This document shows, piece by piece, positions 53,106 to 62,723 of a stretch of 64,000 nucleotides of DNA. The notes under the pieces were generated by a model. The model was not told the DNA's origin. It made no database searches and saw only the letters and a program-made list of their open reading frames with translations. Source of the DNA: Candidatus Epulonipiscium viviparus. GTDB taxonomy: Bacteria; Bacillota; Clostridia; Lachnospirales; Cellulosilyticaceae. Position numbers and translations under genes: made by a program. The stretch spans positions 1,825,513 to 1,889,512 of the forward strand of contig NZ_CP117982.1 in assembly GCF_030708075.1 (NCBI RefSeq), read 5' to 3'. The stretch's first letter is position 1. The number at the start of each line of letters is the position of its first letter.

Positions 53106-53940
53106 TATGATAAAGGGGCCGAAATTTATTTCATGTGAAGCTGAAGTTGAAGATGCGGAGATTGTAATATTTGGGGCACCATTTGATGGAACGACATCAT
53201 TTAAACCGGGAGCGCGTTTTGGGCCTATGGCTATAAGAGGAGATTCATTTGGGTTAGAGACATATTCACCGTATCAAGACGAAGATTTGGAAGATAAAAG
53301 AATAGCAGATGTGGGAGATTTGGATTTTCCGTTTGGAAATCCAGAGCGAGTTTTGCAAAACATTAATAAATTTACATCTAGCATATCTGGAAAAAAAACA
53401 TTAATGTTAGGTGGAGAACACTTAGTAAGTTTGGGAGTAATTGAGGCGTTAGCAGAGCAATATCCAGATATGTGCATAGTTCATTTTGATGCGCACACAG
53501 ACTTGAGAGAAGAATATTTGGGTGAGAAACTCTCTCATGCTAGTGTTATAAAGAGAGCATGGGATATTTTAGGAGATAAACGAATTTTTCAATTTGGAAT
53601 ACGTTCTGGAACAAAAGAAGAATTTGAGTTTGCTAAGAGACATACTTATTTAAATAAATTTAATGCTTCTATGATTAAAGAAGTTTTACCTCAATTGAAA
53701 GGAAAGAAAATTTATCTTACAATTGATTTAGATGTATTAGACCCTTCTATATTTGCAGGAACAGGAACACCGGAGCCAGGTGGTGTGAGTTTTAACGAAT
53801 TTTTAGAAAGTCTATTATGTTTAAAAGGTCTGGATTTTGTTGGAGCTGATATTGTGGAGCTTGCACCGCACTATGATCAAAGTGGGGTATCAACAGCAGT
53901 GGCGTGTAAAGTTGTAAGAGAAGTTTTGCTTATGTTATGA
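53098..53940 (+). CDS. speB: Agmatinase (ureohydrolase family)
   Basis: A 280-residue Mn2+ enzyme of the agmatinase/arginase family that hydrolyses agmatine to putrescine and urea. Metal ligands sit in LGGEHLVS, VHFDAHTDLR and TIDLDVLDPS. GAPFDGTTSFKPGARFGP and GTGTPEPGG are also conserved; the latter is the agmatinase-type loop. It overlaps the fusion gene by 8 bases. With speD and the fusion this gives the full arginine-agmatine-putrescine-spermidine route. Confidence 0.93.
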   Translation: MFDMIKGPKFISCEAEVEDAEIVIFGAPFDGTTSFKPGARFGPMAIRGDSFGLETYSPYQDEDLEDKRIADVGDLDFPFGNPERVLQNINKFTSSISGKKTLMLGGEHLVSLGVIEALAEQYPDMCIVHFDAHTDLREEYLGEKLSHASVIKRAWDILGDKRIFQFGIRSGTKEEFEFAKRHTYLNKFNASMIKEVLPQLKGKKIYLTIDLDVLDPSIFAGTGTPEPGGVSFNEFLESLLCLKGLDFVGADIVELAPHYDQSGVSTAVACKVVREVLLML

Positions 53941-54245
53941 AAATATCGGCACGAGTACAAATTCAGAAAAAAATTAAATTTTTGCGAAAAATGAGAAAGA
54001 ATATATCAAAGGGACGCTATCCAAAAGGACTATATTTTTTGTGTACAGCAAGAGATAACGTGCAAACATTGGAAATAATTCAGGGTAAATTTTTAAATGA
54101 GAGTTATGATGAGTGTTATTTGATAGGGTTAGCCAAAAGTAAGAAAATTATATTAGAATATTTAGTAAATATTATTGATGAGATCTATAATAAAGGAACA
54201 GTATCTTTGAAACAGTTAAAGGAGAAGGAAAGAAGTTTATGGTAA
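53937..54245 (+). CDS. Small basic protein of unknown function
   Basis: A 102-residue protein, not recognised. The N-terminal half is very basic (IQKKIKFLRKMRKNISKGRY), followed by YFLCTARDNVQTLEII and a Lys/Glu-rich helical end. No membrane span or signal peptide. It overlaps speB by four bases (ATGA) and the next gene by seven, so it belongs to the same transcript. Confidence 0.7.
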   Translation: MKISARVQIQKKIKFLRKMRKNISKGRYPKGLYFLCTARDNVQTLEIIQGKFLNESYDECYLIGLAKSKKIILEYLVNIIDEIYNKGTVSLKQLKEKERSLW

Positions 54246-55426
54246 TTTTACAATTGACGGGAAGTATTCTTTTTATTCTGCTGACTGTGATAATATTAAT
54301 TTTATTTTTGCCGAATAAGTATGTTATTTATATGGAAAATTGGGAACAATTATTATTGAAGATTAAGTTTATGCTTTGGAACTTTATTAAAATACAATTT
54401 GAATATATTAATAAAAAAGTGTTATTTGAAGCTTATGTATTTAATAAATTAGTGTATCCATCATCGAAAGAAAAAAAGAAGAAAAATAAAAGATTTGGTG
54501 TTGACTTAAAGGCAAAGAAAACTAAGAACAATGTGGAGAAAACACAATCTGAAAAAACGCTTAAAGCGAATGTAGCGTCATCTGGAAAAACGCCTAAAGC
54601 GAATGTAGCGTCATCTGAAAAAACATCTAAAGCGAATGTAGCGTCATCTGAAAAAACGCCTAAAGCGGATGTAGCGTCATCTGAAAAAACGCTTAAAGTG
54701 AATATGGCAGATACTGGAAAATACAAGACTTTTATAAAGGGAATTAAAACTGAAGTTGAAATGCCAAAGCCTGTAGAGAATTGTGTGTATCAAGTTGGTG
54801 AATTAGATAAGGAATTTCAGCAAGTATTTGCAATAGATGAAGAGTTTATAAGCAATATGGATTTTTCATTAACAAAAGAGTTTGAGATTGTGTTTAATTA
54901 TAATTTAACAGAGGAATTTGATAGAGAATTCAATTCTACTTTTAGTATTATATTTGATGATACTGAGAGTAGGGACAAAAGAGAAGCTAAAGCGAAAAAA
55001 GTTAAAGACAATGCTGAAAAGACTGATTACAAAAAAGTTTTTAGTACTATAAAAAATAGTGAATATAGACACGATGCGGTATCGAGATTTGTAACAGCAT
55101 TGAAAAAAACGATAAAAGCGACAGCTCCAGACAAATTTCAGTTTGAAGTGGAAGTAGGTGCAAAGTCAGCAGCAACAACGGGAGAAATTATCGGTGCTTG
55201 CGCTATGTTTTATCCTTATTATGCTCCGTATGGAACAATTAATGGAAATTTTAGTGATGAAGTTCTTAAAGGTGATGCTTTTATAAAGGGGCAATTTAAT
55301 GTTGCGACACTGATGTTGATAATGTTAAATCTTATAGTGTATAAACCGTTTAGAATTTTTACGCAAGAGATTTTAGATAGTATGAAACCAGAGAAGAAAG
55401 AGGAATCAAATGATGACAGAAAATAA
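54239..55426 (+). CDS. DUF2953 (YtfI-like) membrane protein with an internal 11-residue repeat
   Basis: A 395-residue protein. It has one N-terminal membrane helix (ILFILLTVIILILFLPNKYV), a long charged middle and a C-terminal DUF2953 core (YYAPYGTINGNFSDEVLKG and a second hydrophobic segment LMLIMLNLIVYKPFRIF). Residues about 102-160 are five tandem copies of EKTLKANVASS-type units (33 bp each). In Bacillus the homologue ytfI precedes ytfJ, the gene that follows here, so a sporulation-related role is likely. The function of DUF2953 is not known. Confidence 0.8.
   Translation: MVILQLTGSILFILLTVIILILFLPNKYVIYMENWEQLLLKIKFMLWNFIKIQFEYINKKVLFEAYVFNKLVYPSSKEKKKKNKRFGVDLKAKKTKNNVEKTQSEKTLKANVASSGKTPKANVASSEKTSKANVASSEKTPKADVASSEKTLKVNMADTGKYKTFIKGIKTEVEMPKPVENCVYQVGELDKEFQQVFAIDEEFISNMDFSLTKEFEIVFNYNLTEEFDREFNSTFSIIFDDTESRDKREAKAKKVKDNAEKTDYKKVFSTIKNSEYRHDAVSRFVTALKKTIKATAPDKFQFEVEVGAKSAATTGEIIGACAMFYPYYAPYGTINGNFSDEVLKGDAFIKGQFNVATLMLIMLNLIVYKPFRIFTQEILDSMKPEKKEESNDDRK
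54547..54715. repeat. 33-bp tandem coding repeat in the DUF2953 gene
   Basis: Five units encoding EKTLKANVASS, GKTPKANVASS, EKTSKANVASS, EKTPKADVASS and EKTLKVNMADT. The unit length keeps the reading frame. Confidence 0.92.
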
Positions 55427-55856
55427 TATTGGAAGTTTGTTAAAAGATTTGGAACATTTTATTACGACTAAAACTGTGGTAGGAGAGCCAATCCATATAG
55501 AGAGTACAATTTTAGTACCGTTAGTAGATGTAAGTTTTGGGCTTGGTATTGGAGGAAATAGCTCATCAAAACTGAAGGAAAAAAATAAGGAAAAAGAAAG
55601 ATATGTTGATGGACCGATGGGAGCAAATGCAGGAGGTGTGGGCGCAAAAATTTCTCCAAGTGCTGTGCTTGTAATTCAAAATGGAACGACACAGTTGATT
55701 AGTCTGAAAAACCAAGATGGGCTTAGTAAGTTATTGGATATGGCGCCTGGAATTGTAGCAAATATTCCGGATGTACTCAATAAATTAAAAGTGAATAAGA
55801 AAACAGAACAAACGGTAGAACATAACGTGGATGAAGATGAGGAACTTATATTTTAA
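55410..55856 (+). CDS. gerW: GerW/YtfJ family spore protein
   Basis: A 148-residue protein of the GerW (YtfJ) family, found in spore formers and needed for normal germination in Bacillus. VVGEPIHIESTILVPLVDVS, FGLGIGG, GGVGAKISPSAVLVIQNG and a helical end KLLDMAPGIVANIPDVL are the family pattern. It overlaps the DUF2953 gene by 17 bases, the same gene order as ytfI-ytfJ. Strong evidence that the organism sporulates or descends from sporulating ancestors. Confidence 0.92.
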   Translation: MMTENNIGSLLKDLEHFITTKTVVGEPIHIESTILVPLVDVSFGLGIGGNSSSKLKEKNKEKERYVDGPMGANAGGVGAKISPSAVLVIQNGTTQLISLKNQDGLSKLLDMAPGIVANIPDVLNKLKVNKKTEQTVEHNVDEDEELIF

Positions 55857-55879
55857 AAAAGCTCCGAAAAAAGGAGCTT
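55855..55879 (-). terminator. Intrinsic terminator of the rubrerythrin gene
   Basis: On the minus strand AAGCTCC pairs with GGAGCTT around a 7-base T-rich loop, then TTTT. It may also stop gerW transcription, though without a plus-strand U-run. Confidence 0.75.
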
Positions 55880-55888
55880 GTGTGGTGA

Positions 55889-56437
55889 CTAACTAAAAAA
55901 TCTTTGTAGAAGACCTTGGAAAGCTTTACCGTGTCTAGCTTCATCTTTTGCCATTTCGTGAACAGTATCATGAATCGCATCAAGATTAAGCTGTTTCGCA
56001 AGAGTTGCTAATTCTTTTTTACCTGCAGTGGCGCCATGTTCGGCAGCAACACGCATTTCGAGATTTTTCTTGGTAGAGTCGGTTACAACTTCGCCAAGTA
56101 GTTCGGCAAACTTTGCGGCATGCTCGGCCTCTTCGAAAGCTGCTTTTTCCCAGTAGACTCCGATTTCTGGATAACCTTCGCGATAAGCAACTCTGGCCAT
56201 GGCAAGATACATTCCAACTTCACTACACTCACCTTCGAAGTTGGCACGAAGACCGTCGACGATTCGTTGGTCAACCCCCTGAGCTACACCAACAACATGT
56301 TCATCTGCAAAAACAAGGCCATTAGTTGTTTCTTGTTTTTTAAACTTACTAGCAGGTGCTTTACAAATAGGGCATTGCTTAGGTGGTTCAGTTCCTTCGT
56401 GAATATAGCCACATACAGTACAAATAAATTTTTCCAT
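55889..56437 (-). CDS. rbr: Rubrerythrin (N-terminal rubredoxin type)
   Basis: A 182-residue peroxide-detoxifying protein of anaerobes. The rubredoxin domain comes first ([12 protein letters not shown] and [11 protein letters not shown], two CxxC pairs for one Fe), then the ferritin-like four-helix bundle with the di-iron ligands ([33 protein letters not shown]). This domain order is that of reverse rubrerythrins, common in Clostridia and linked to H2O2 and O2 reduction. GGAGG precedes the ATG. A single-gene unit, divergent from dnaX. Confidence 0.94.
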   Translation of the reverse strand: MEKFICTVCGYIHEGTEPPKQCPICKAPASKFKKQETTNGLVFADEHVVGVAQGVDQRIVDGLRANFEGECSEVGMYLAMARVAYREGYPEIGVYWEKAAFEEAEHAAKFAELLGEVVTDSTKKNLEMRVAAEHGATAGKKELATLAKQLNLDAIHDTVHEMAKDEARHGKAFQGLLQRFFS

Positions 56438-56472
56438 TTTGATCCTCCTATAAATGTCAATTAATGAGATTT

Positions 56473-56502
56473 ACGATAGCATCTATGAGATGGGTTAGTC
56501 AA
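56473..56502 (-). promoter_or_regulatory. Likely promoter of rubrerythrin
   Basis: On the minus strand TTGACT (56502-56497), 18 bases, TATCGT (56478-56473). No PerR-type operator was recognised. Confidence 0.35.
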
Positions 56503-56588
56503 CTATAATTATTATAAGTAGCCTATAATATAAAGTATAAGGCTGATATAATAACAATAGATTTTTTTAGATTAATGAAAGGAAAGGC

Positions 56589-58157
56589 ATGTATCTTACA
56601 CTATATAGAAAGTACCGTCCACAAAAGTTTTCGGACATGGTTGGGCAGGAGCATATTACAAAAACATTAAAGAATCAAATAAAATTAAATAGAATTGCTC
56701 ATGCTTATCTTTTTACTGGTAGTAGAGGTACAGGAAAAACTACAGCGGCTAAAATCTTTGCACGAGCAATAAATTGTAAAAATTCAGTTGACGGCAAACC
56801 ATGTGAAAAATGTGTAGTTTGCAAAGAGATCGCGGAGGGAGCTTTTGTTAATATTATAGAGTTGGATGCAGCATCTCATAATGGAGTCGATGATATTCGC
56901 CAGATTAATGAGGAAGTATTATATACACCTGCGGTGGGAGTATATAAAGTATATATTATAGATGAAGTTCATATGCTTTCGCCAGCAGCCTTTAATGCGA
57001 TGCTAAAAACATTAGAGGAGCCACCGCCATATGTTGTATTTATTTTAGCAACAACAGATCCTCAAAAGATTCCTGCAACAGTTTTATCTAGATGCCAGCG
57101 ATTTGATTTTAGACGAATTAGTACAAGTGATATCTGTGATTGCTTATTAGACTATATGCAACGTGAAAATATTGAGATAGAAAAAGAGGCAGTAGAACTG
57201 ATTGCACGATTAGCAGATGGTGGAATGAGAGACGCGTTAAGTATATTAGAACAGTGTATTTCCTTTTATATAGATGAGAAAATCACACATAGTAAAGTGT
57301 TAAAACTTGTTGGGGCTGTTGATAACGCTCTACTTTTTGAAATGATGAATGCAGTGATAGAAATGGATGCAGCAAAAGCTATAGCAGTTTGTAATGAGAT
57401 TAATCAACAAGGCAGAAATATTAAGCAGTTTGCAAAAGATTTGCTTATGCATACCAGAAATTTATTGATAGCAAAAACAACAGAGCAAAAAACTGAAATA
57501 TTAGATTATACGCAAGAGCACGTTAGAGAATTAACGCAGCAAGCAAATGAATTAGCAATAGAGACTATATTTAGATATATTAAGAATTTTACAGAATTAG
57601 ATATGGAGATGAAAACTTCGACGTTTCCGAGAATTACACTAGAAGTGGCGGTTATAAAATTATGTACACCAGAGGTTGATTTGTCAAAAGATTCTGTTCT
57701 TGATAGAATGCTTTCGATAGAAAAACAATTGGAAGAAGTAAAAAAAAACGGCATTAAAGTAGTGGAGAAGGCTTCCGAGGAAGCTGTAGTAACAGAAATT
57801 GAAAGAGTAAAGGCAACGTCTGAAGAATACCAAACTTTCTTGCCAATATGGGAGAAAGTTTTAGCGAAATTGTGGTCATTAACGAGGTCATTATTTGAGG
57901 CTGGCACTCTAGAAATGTATGTAGAACATGATGTTATACAAATAGTAGATAGATCATCGCAAAATAATGCAGCTAATAAAAGATCCACATTGGCTGAAGG
58001 TGTGTTAAAAGAAATAAGGGATAAAATTATAGAAGTGACAGGTAAAGAATATACTATAAGAGCTATAGATGAAGTAATATATTCGCAAGATTCAGCAGCA
58101 GAAATATTATCAATGATTGGAAATAGAGTAAATTACTCAATTACAGCAGTAAAATAG
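56589..58157 (+). CDS. dnaX: DNA polymerase III subunits gamma and tau
   Basis: A 522-residue clamp-loader ATPase. LYRKYRPQKFSDMVGQEHI opens the protein, GSRGTGKTTAAKIFARAINC is Walker A, four Cys (CKNSVDGKPCEKCVVC) bind zinc, IIDEVHMLSPAAFNAMLKTL is Walker B, LSRCQRFDF is the SRC motif. The collar domain ends near residue 370. At codons 384-387 an A9 run (57740-57748) offers a slip site; a -1 slip adds KRH and stops at 57755, giving a 389-residue gamma-like product. The ATG follows GGAAAGG. ybaB and recR follow, the standard order in Bacillota. Confidence 0.96.
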   Translation: MYLTLYRKYRPQKFSDMVGQEHITKTLKNQIKLNRIAHAYLFTGSRGTGKTTAAKIFARAINCKNSVDGKPCEKCVVCKEIAEGAFVNIIELDAASHNGVDDIRQINEEVLYTPAVGVYKVYIIDEVHMLSPAAFNAMLKTLEEPPPYVVFILATTDPQKIPATVLSRCQRFDFRRISTSDICDCLLDYMQRENIEIEKEAVELIARLADGGMRDALSILEQCISFYIDEKITHSKVLKLVGAVDNALLFEMMNAVIEMDAAKAIAVCNEINQQGRNIKQFAKDLLMHTRNLLIAKTTEQKTEILDYTQEHVRELTQQANELAIETIFRYIKNFTELDMEMKTSTFPRITLEVAVIKLCTPEVDLSKDSVLDRMLSIEKQLEEVKKNGIKVVEKASEEAVVTEIERVKATSEEYQTFLPIWEKVLAKLWSLTRSLFEAGTLEMYVEHDVIQIVDRSSQNNAANKRSTLAEGVLKEIRDKIIEVTGKEYTIRAIDEVIYSQDSAAEILSMIGNRVNYSITAVK

Positions 58158-58170
58158 GGAGGAATATAAA

Positions 58171-58512
58171 ATGTCAAAACAAAATTTTGGAATGCCTAAT
58201 ATGGGGCAACTGATGAAGCAAGCACAAAAGATGCAAAAGCAGATGGAAGAAGCACAAGAAAAATTGGCGGATCTGACTGTAACCGCAACAGTGGGAGGGG
58301 GCATCGTAGAAGTTGTAGCGAGCGCTAATAAAGAAATAAGAAATGTGAAAATCAAGGAAGAGGCAGTAGATCCAGATGATATTGAAACTTTAGAAGATCT
58401 AGTTATGACGGCTGTTAATGAGGCGCTTAGACAAGCGGAAGAATTATCTCAAAAAGAAATGGCTAAAATTACTGGTGGAAATCTGCCTCCAGGAATGGGA
58501 GGATTGTTTTAG
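58171..58512 (+). CDS. ybaB: YbaB/EbfC family nucleoid-associated protein
   Basis: A 113-residue DNA-binding protein. [20 protein letters not shown] and [20 protein letters not shown] are the family core, with a Gly/Pro-rich end ([12 protein letters not shown]). It binds DNA as a dimer and is nearly always between dnaX and recR, as here. Its stop shares one base with the recR start. Confidence 0.95.
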   Translation: MSKQNFGMPNMGQLMKQAQKMQKQMEEAQEKLADLTVTATVGGGIVEVVASANKEIRNVKIKEEAVDPDDIETLEDLVMTAVNEALRQAEELSQKEMAKITGGNLPPGMGGLF

Positions 58513-59114
58513 TGAATAATTATTATGGAAGCAAGATGCTTTCGCTAATTGGAGAGTTATCTAAGCTTCCGGGGATTGGTACAAAGTCTGCAAGTAGGCT
58601 GGCATTTTATATAATTTCTATGCCAAAAGATAAAGTAGATCAGTTGGCAAAAGCAATTGTAGAAGCAAAGGAAAATATTCGTTATTGTGAAAAATGCTGT
58701 ACCGTGACTGATGATGTATTGTGTCCTATTTGTAAAGATGATAGACGAGAAAAGAATCTTATTATGGTAGTAGAGGATTCACGAGATATGGCTGCCTATG
58801 AAAAAACAGGTGAATATCGAGGCGTATACCACATATTAAACGGAGCAATTTCACCACTTATGGGAGTTGGACCAAATGATATAAAGGTTAAGGAACTGTT
58901 AAGTAGAATAAAAAACGAGAAAATAGACGAGATAATATTAGCAACTAACCCAAATATAGAAGGTGAAGCAACAGCAATGTATATTAGTAAGCTCACTAAA
59001 CCACTTGGAGTGAAAACTACTAGGATAGCACATGGGGTTCCAGTTGGAGGAGATTTGGAGTATGTAGATGAAGTAACGTTATCACGTGCCTTACAGGGTA
59101 GAATGGAAATTTAG
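58512..59114 (+). CDS. recR: Recombination mediator protein RecR
   Basis: A 200-residue protein of the RecFOR pathway that helps load RecA on gapped [20 protein letters not shown] is the helix-hairpin-helix, [21 protein letters not shown] the zinc finger, [20 protein letters not shown] the Toprim start, and [19 protein letters not shown] and [10 protein letters not shown] complete it. GTG start at 58512 with GGGAGG upstream, overlapping the ybaB stop. Confidence 0.96.
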   Translation: MNNYYGSKMLSLIGELSKLPGIGTKSASRLAFYIISMPKDKVDQLAKAIVEAKENIRYCEKCCTVTDDVLCPICKDDRREKNLIMVVEDSRDMAAYEKTGEYRGVYHILNGAISPLMGVGPNDIKVKELLSRIKNEKIDEIILATNPNIEGEATAMYISKLTKPLGVKTTRIAHGVPVGGDLEYVDEVTLSRALQGRMEI

Positions 59115-59140
59115 AACGTCCTATTAGTGGGCGTTTTTTT
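59115..59140 (+). terminator. Intrinsic terminator after recR
   Basis: AACGTCC (59115-59121), loop of 7, GGGCGTT (59129-59135, one G-U pair), followed by a run of seven T that begins within the stem. Confidence 0.85.
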
Positions 59141-59217
59141 ATTTATATTCCCTTGCCTTATTAATAAAAAAAAAGTATACTAAAAAAAATTAATAAATGG
59201 AAAAGGAAGAAGGAACT

Positions 59218-61071
59218 ATGTTTAAAATTTTATCAAAAATAAAAAAAGTATCAGATATCAAAGAATTAGATACAAAACAGCTAGAAGTTCTTTCGCAAGA
59301 GGTCAGGCAATTTTTAATTAGATCTATTTCTAAAACAGGAGGGCATCTGGCATCAAATTTGGGAGTAGTGGAGTTGACACTAGCATTGCATTATGTTTTT
59401 GATTCACCAAAAGATAAAATAGTCTGGGATGTGGGGCATCAATCATATACCCACAAAATTTTGACAAGTAGAAAAACAAAATTTAAAACATTAAGGCAAT
59501 TTGGTGGAATAAGCGGATTTATAAAGCGTCAAGAAAGTCCACATGATATTTTTGAAACGGGGCATAGCTCGACATCTATTTCTGCAGCATTGGGAATTGC
59601 AACAGCAAGAGATTTACAAAATGAAAAATTTAATGTAATAGCAGTGATAGGAGATGGGGCCTTAACAGGAGGAATGGCTTTTGAAGCATTAAACAATGCG
59701 GGGCGTTCAAATAATAACTTAATAGTGGTGTTAAATGATAATGAGATGAGTATTTCGAAAAATGTTGGAGGCATAAGTAAATACCTTACATCGCTTAGAG
59801 CAAATCAAAAGTATCAAAATGTAAAAATAAAAGTGATACGTTGCTTAGAAAAAATTCCTAAAATTGGAGATTCATTAAAAGGAACAATTAAATATACTAA
59901 AGATAGTTTAAAAAACATGGTGATTCCTGAAACAATATTTGATCAGATGGGATTTAAATATTTTGGACCGATTGATGGGCATAATGTAGAAGGATTAATT
60001 AAAATTTTTTCGCAGGCAAAAACAATTAATGGTCCAATATTAATTCATGTTAATACTATAAAAGGAAAAGGGCATTATTTAGCAGAAAAGGAGCCAGAAA
60101 AGTATCATGGGGTTTCTTCAGTTAGGGCTCAATCTGAATATACTTTCTCAGATGCCTTTGGAGACGCTATTGTTGATATAGCCAAAGACGATGATAAGAT
60201 TGTTGCCATAACTGCTGCAATGACAGAAGGCGTGGGGCTGAAAAAATTTAGTGAGAAATTTCCAAAACGATTTTTTGATGTAGCAATAGCCGAACAGCAT
60301 GCCGTAACTTTTGCCGCAGGCATGGCTATTGAGGGAATAAAGCCCGTAGTAGCAATATATTCTTCATTTTTGCAAAGGGCATATGATCAAATTTTACATG
60401 ATTGCGCATTGCAGAATTTACCTGTTGTGTTTGCAATTGATAGAGCTGGGTTGGTGGGAGAAGATGGGCAAACGCATCAAGGAATATTTGATATAGCATA
60501 TCTTTCGCATATTCCTAACATGACGATTTTGTCACCCAAATATCCAGGTGAAATAAAAAGCGCATTAAAATATGCATTAGTTAAAAAAACACCTGTCGCG
60601 ATAAGATATCCGCGTGGAAATGTAGAAGAAACAGAATTGAGTGCCGTGATTTATAATCAGGATATAAGTCCGGTAGTGCATATAAAAGGTAAAGATATTT
60701 TAATTATGGCAACAGGAAAAGCAACTATTTGGGGATTGGAAGTATGTAAAGAATTGCAAAGCGACCATAATATAATAGCAGGTTTAGTTGAGATTCCTGT
60801 TATAACGCCATTAAATGTTGATGTTTTAATTGAATTGGTAAAAGGTTATAGCACTGTTGTGACAATAGAAGATCATGTTTTGACAGGCGGATTTGCTAGC
60901 TTGATTATAAGAGCATTGGTGGCTAATGACGTGTCAAAAAAATATATTCAATTTGGCTATGAAGATGGTGTTATAGAACATGGAAAGATAGATGAATTAT
61001 TAAAAAAATATAATATGTTGCCTAAACAAATGGTAGCAATAATAAATGATAAAATGAACAAGGAAACTTAA
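59218..61071 (+). CDS. dxs: 1-deoxy-D-xylulose-5-phosphate synthase
   Basis: A 617-residue thiamine-diphosphate enzyme that joins pyruvate and glyceraldehyde-3-phosphate, the first step of the MEP isoprenoid pathway. GGHLASNLGVVELTLALHYV, WDVGHQSYTHKIL, GDGALTGGMAFEALNNAG (ThDP/Mg motif), DRAGLVGEDGQTHQG and RYPRGN are standard. ATG 59218 is chosen because AGAAGGA lies just upstream and the product then starts MFKILSKI; an ATG seven codons earlier precedes that site. It starts the dxs-tlyA-nadK-argR group, spaced by 3 bases or overlapping. Confidence 0.95.
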   Translation: MFKILSKIKKVSDIKELDTKQLEVLSQEVRQFLIRSISKTGGHLASNLGVVELTLALHYVFDSPKDKIVWDVGHQSYTHKILTSRKTKFKTLRQFGGISGFIKRQESPHDIFETGHSSTSISAALGIATARDLQNEKFNVIAVIGDGALTGGMAFEALNNAGRSNNNLIVVLNDNEMSISKNVGGISKYLTSLRANQKYQNVKIKVIRCLEKIPKIGDSLKGTIKYTKDSLKNMVIPETIFDQMGFKYFGPIDGHNVEGLIKIFSQAKTINGPILIHVNTIKGKGHYLAEKEPEKYHGVSSVRAQSEYTFSDAFGDAIVDIAKDDDKIVAITAAMTEGVGLKKFSEKFPKRFFDVAIAEQHAVTFAAGMAIEGIKPVVAIYSSFLQRAYDQILHDCALQNLPVVFAIDRAGLVGEDGQTHQGIFDIAYLSHIPNMTILSPKYPGEIKSALKYALVKKTPVAIRYPRGNVEETELSAVIYNQDISPVVHIKGKDILIMATGKATIWGLEVCKELQSDHNIIAGLVEIPVITPLNVDVLIELVKGYSTVVTIEDHVLTGGFASLIIRALVANDVSKKYIQFGYEDGVIEHGKIDELLKKYNMLPKQMVAIINDKMNKET

Positions 61072-61074
61072 AAA

Positions 61075-61881
61075 ATGAATGAATTAAAAGAAAGATTAGA
61101 TGTATTAATTACGAAAAGAGCTTTAGCAGATTCGCGTGAAAAGGCGCAAGCATATATTATGGCAGGAGTTGTATATGTTGATGGGCAAAAAGAAGATAAA
61201 GTTGGGTTAAAAGTAAAAGTTAGTGCTGAAATTGAAGTACGACAAAAAATGAAATATGTAAGTAGAGGCGGATTTAAGCTAGAAAAAGCTATTCAAAAAT
61301 TTAACATCAGCTTAGCTGGTAAAATTTGTATAGATGTTGGATCGTCAACAGGTGGATTTACAGATTGTATGCTGCAAGAAGGGGCTGCTAAAGTATATGC
61401 CGTAGATGTAGGATATGGGCAGTTAGCATGGACATTGCGCCAAAATCCAAAAGTAATTTCGCTTGAAAAAACTAATATGCGTTATGTAACTCAGGAAGAA
61501 ATATCAGAACAAATTAATTTTAGTTCGATTGACGTATCGTTTATTTCTTTAACAAAAATTTTGCAGCCAACTAAAAATTTATTAGCAAAAGATGGAGAAA
61601 TAGTTGCATTAATAAAGCCTCAATTTGAAGCTGGAAGAGAAGAAGTTAAGAAGCACGGAGTTGTAAAAGATCCTATAGTGCATCAAAGAGTGATCGAAAA
61701 CATATGGAATTATGTAACTGAAATAGGTTTTTCTGTTGTAGGATTAGATTTTTCGCCTATAAAAGGACCAGAGGGTAATCGTGAGTATTTAATATATTTG
61801 TCAAATGAATATAAAGTTGATAAATTGGATAAAAATGACATAGTTGCTAAAGTTGTAAAGTTGTCGCATGAGGAGTTGTAA
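61075..61881 (+). CDS. tlyA: TlyA family rRNA methyltransferase
   Basis: A 268-residue protein with an N-terminal S4 RNA-binding domain (RLDVLITKRALADSREKAQ) and a FtsJ-like methyltransferase domain (ICIDVGSSTGGFTDCMLQEG; VYAVDVGYGQLAWTLRQNP). Relatives 2'-O-methylate 16S and 23S rRNA cytidines and were first named haemolysins. It begins 4 bases after dxs. The position between dxs and nadK is common in Clostridia. Confidence 0.93.
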   Translation: MNELKERLDVLITKRALADSREKAQAYIMAGVVYVDGQKEDKVGLKVKVSAEIEVRQKMKYVSRGGFKLEKAIQKFNISLAGKICIDVGSSTGGFTDCMLQEGAAKVYAVDVGYGQLAWTLRQNPKVISLEKTNMRYVTQEEISEQINFSSIDVSFISLTKILQPTKNLLAKDGEIVALIKPQFEAGREEVKKHGVVKDPIVHQRVIENIWNYVTEIGFSVVGLDFSPIKGPEGNREYLIYLSNEYKVDKLDKNDIVAKVVKLSHEEL

Positions 61882-61883
61882 AT

Positions 61884-62723
61884 GTGAAAATTGGGGTAGC
61901 TACTAATTTGGATAAAGACAAGGATTTAAAAGTTACATTGCAAATAGCAGAAATTTTAAAAAGAGAAAATATTGAGTTTGAATTGGAGTGTAATAATAGA
62001 GAGATCTGTAGTTGGGCAGATATGCTAATTGTTGTGGGTGGTGATGGAACGATATTGCGAGTAGCGCAAGACGCAGTTCTCTATGATATACCTATTTTGG
62101 GAATAAATTTGGGAAGATTAGGTTTTTTGGCAGATATAGAAGCTTCGGAAATAGATAAACTGTTGACAAAAGAAAATCTAGTTAAAGCCAAGATAGAAGA
62201 ACGAATGATGCTTAATACTACTGTTACTAATGCTTTAATGAAATATGAATATCTAGCTTTAAATGAAACTAGTTTAATCCGTTCATTTAGTAGTAGAATA
62301 ACAGAATTTGAAATAAGTGTAAACAAAAAAGTGGTTGATATTTATCCAGCAGATGGAATATTAATATCCACTGCAACAGGTTCGACAGCCTATAATTTAT
62401 CTGCTGGAGGACCTATTGTTGTTCCGGAAGCAGATAATATAATTTTAACTCCAATTTGTCCACATACAATTTATTCTAGAAGTATTGTTCTTACTAATAA
62501 AGATGAGGTTTCTATTAGATTACCAGATCAAGAAGAATTGAGTTTATGCATCGATGGAGTTGTTAAAATGTCAATAAATAAAAATGATACAATAGAAATT
62601 TGCAAGGCTTCAAAAAGAGTAAAACTTTTAAAGCTTTCTGACAGAGATTTTTTTGAGGTACTAAGTAAGAAAATATTTAAAAAGGACGATAACAATGGGG
62701 AAGAAAGAAGAACGACAATCTAA
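61884..62723 (+). CDS. nadK: NAD kinase
   Basis: A 279-residue kinase that makes NADP from NAD. IVVGGDGTILRVAQDA holds the GGDG motif, then LGINLGRLGFLADIE, ISTATGSTAYNLSAGGPIV and TPICPHTIYSRSIVL follow. The GTG start at 61884 has GAGGAG upstream; an ATG two bases earlier runs straight into TGA. It overlaps argR by 29 bases. Confidence 0.95.
   Translation: MKIGVATNLDKDKDLKVTLQIAEILKRENIEFELECNNREICSWADMLIVVGGDGTILRVAQDAVLYDIPILGINLGRLGFLADIEASEIDKLLTKENLVKAKIEERMMLNTTVTNALMKYEYLALNETSLIRSFSSRITEFEISVNKKVVDIYPADGILISTATGSTAYNLSAGGPIVVPEADNIILTPICPHTIYSRSIVLTNKDEVSIRLPDQEELSLCIDGVVKMSINKNDTIEICKASKRVKLLKLSDRDFFEVLSKKIFKKDDNNGEERRTTI

Noticed and set aside
56438-56588. SRP (4.5S/6S-type) RNA before dnaX
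   Set aside because: This RNA gene often precedes dnaX in Bacillota, but the conserved GGAAG/GCAG loop elements are not present in these 151 bases.
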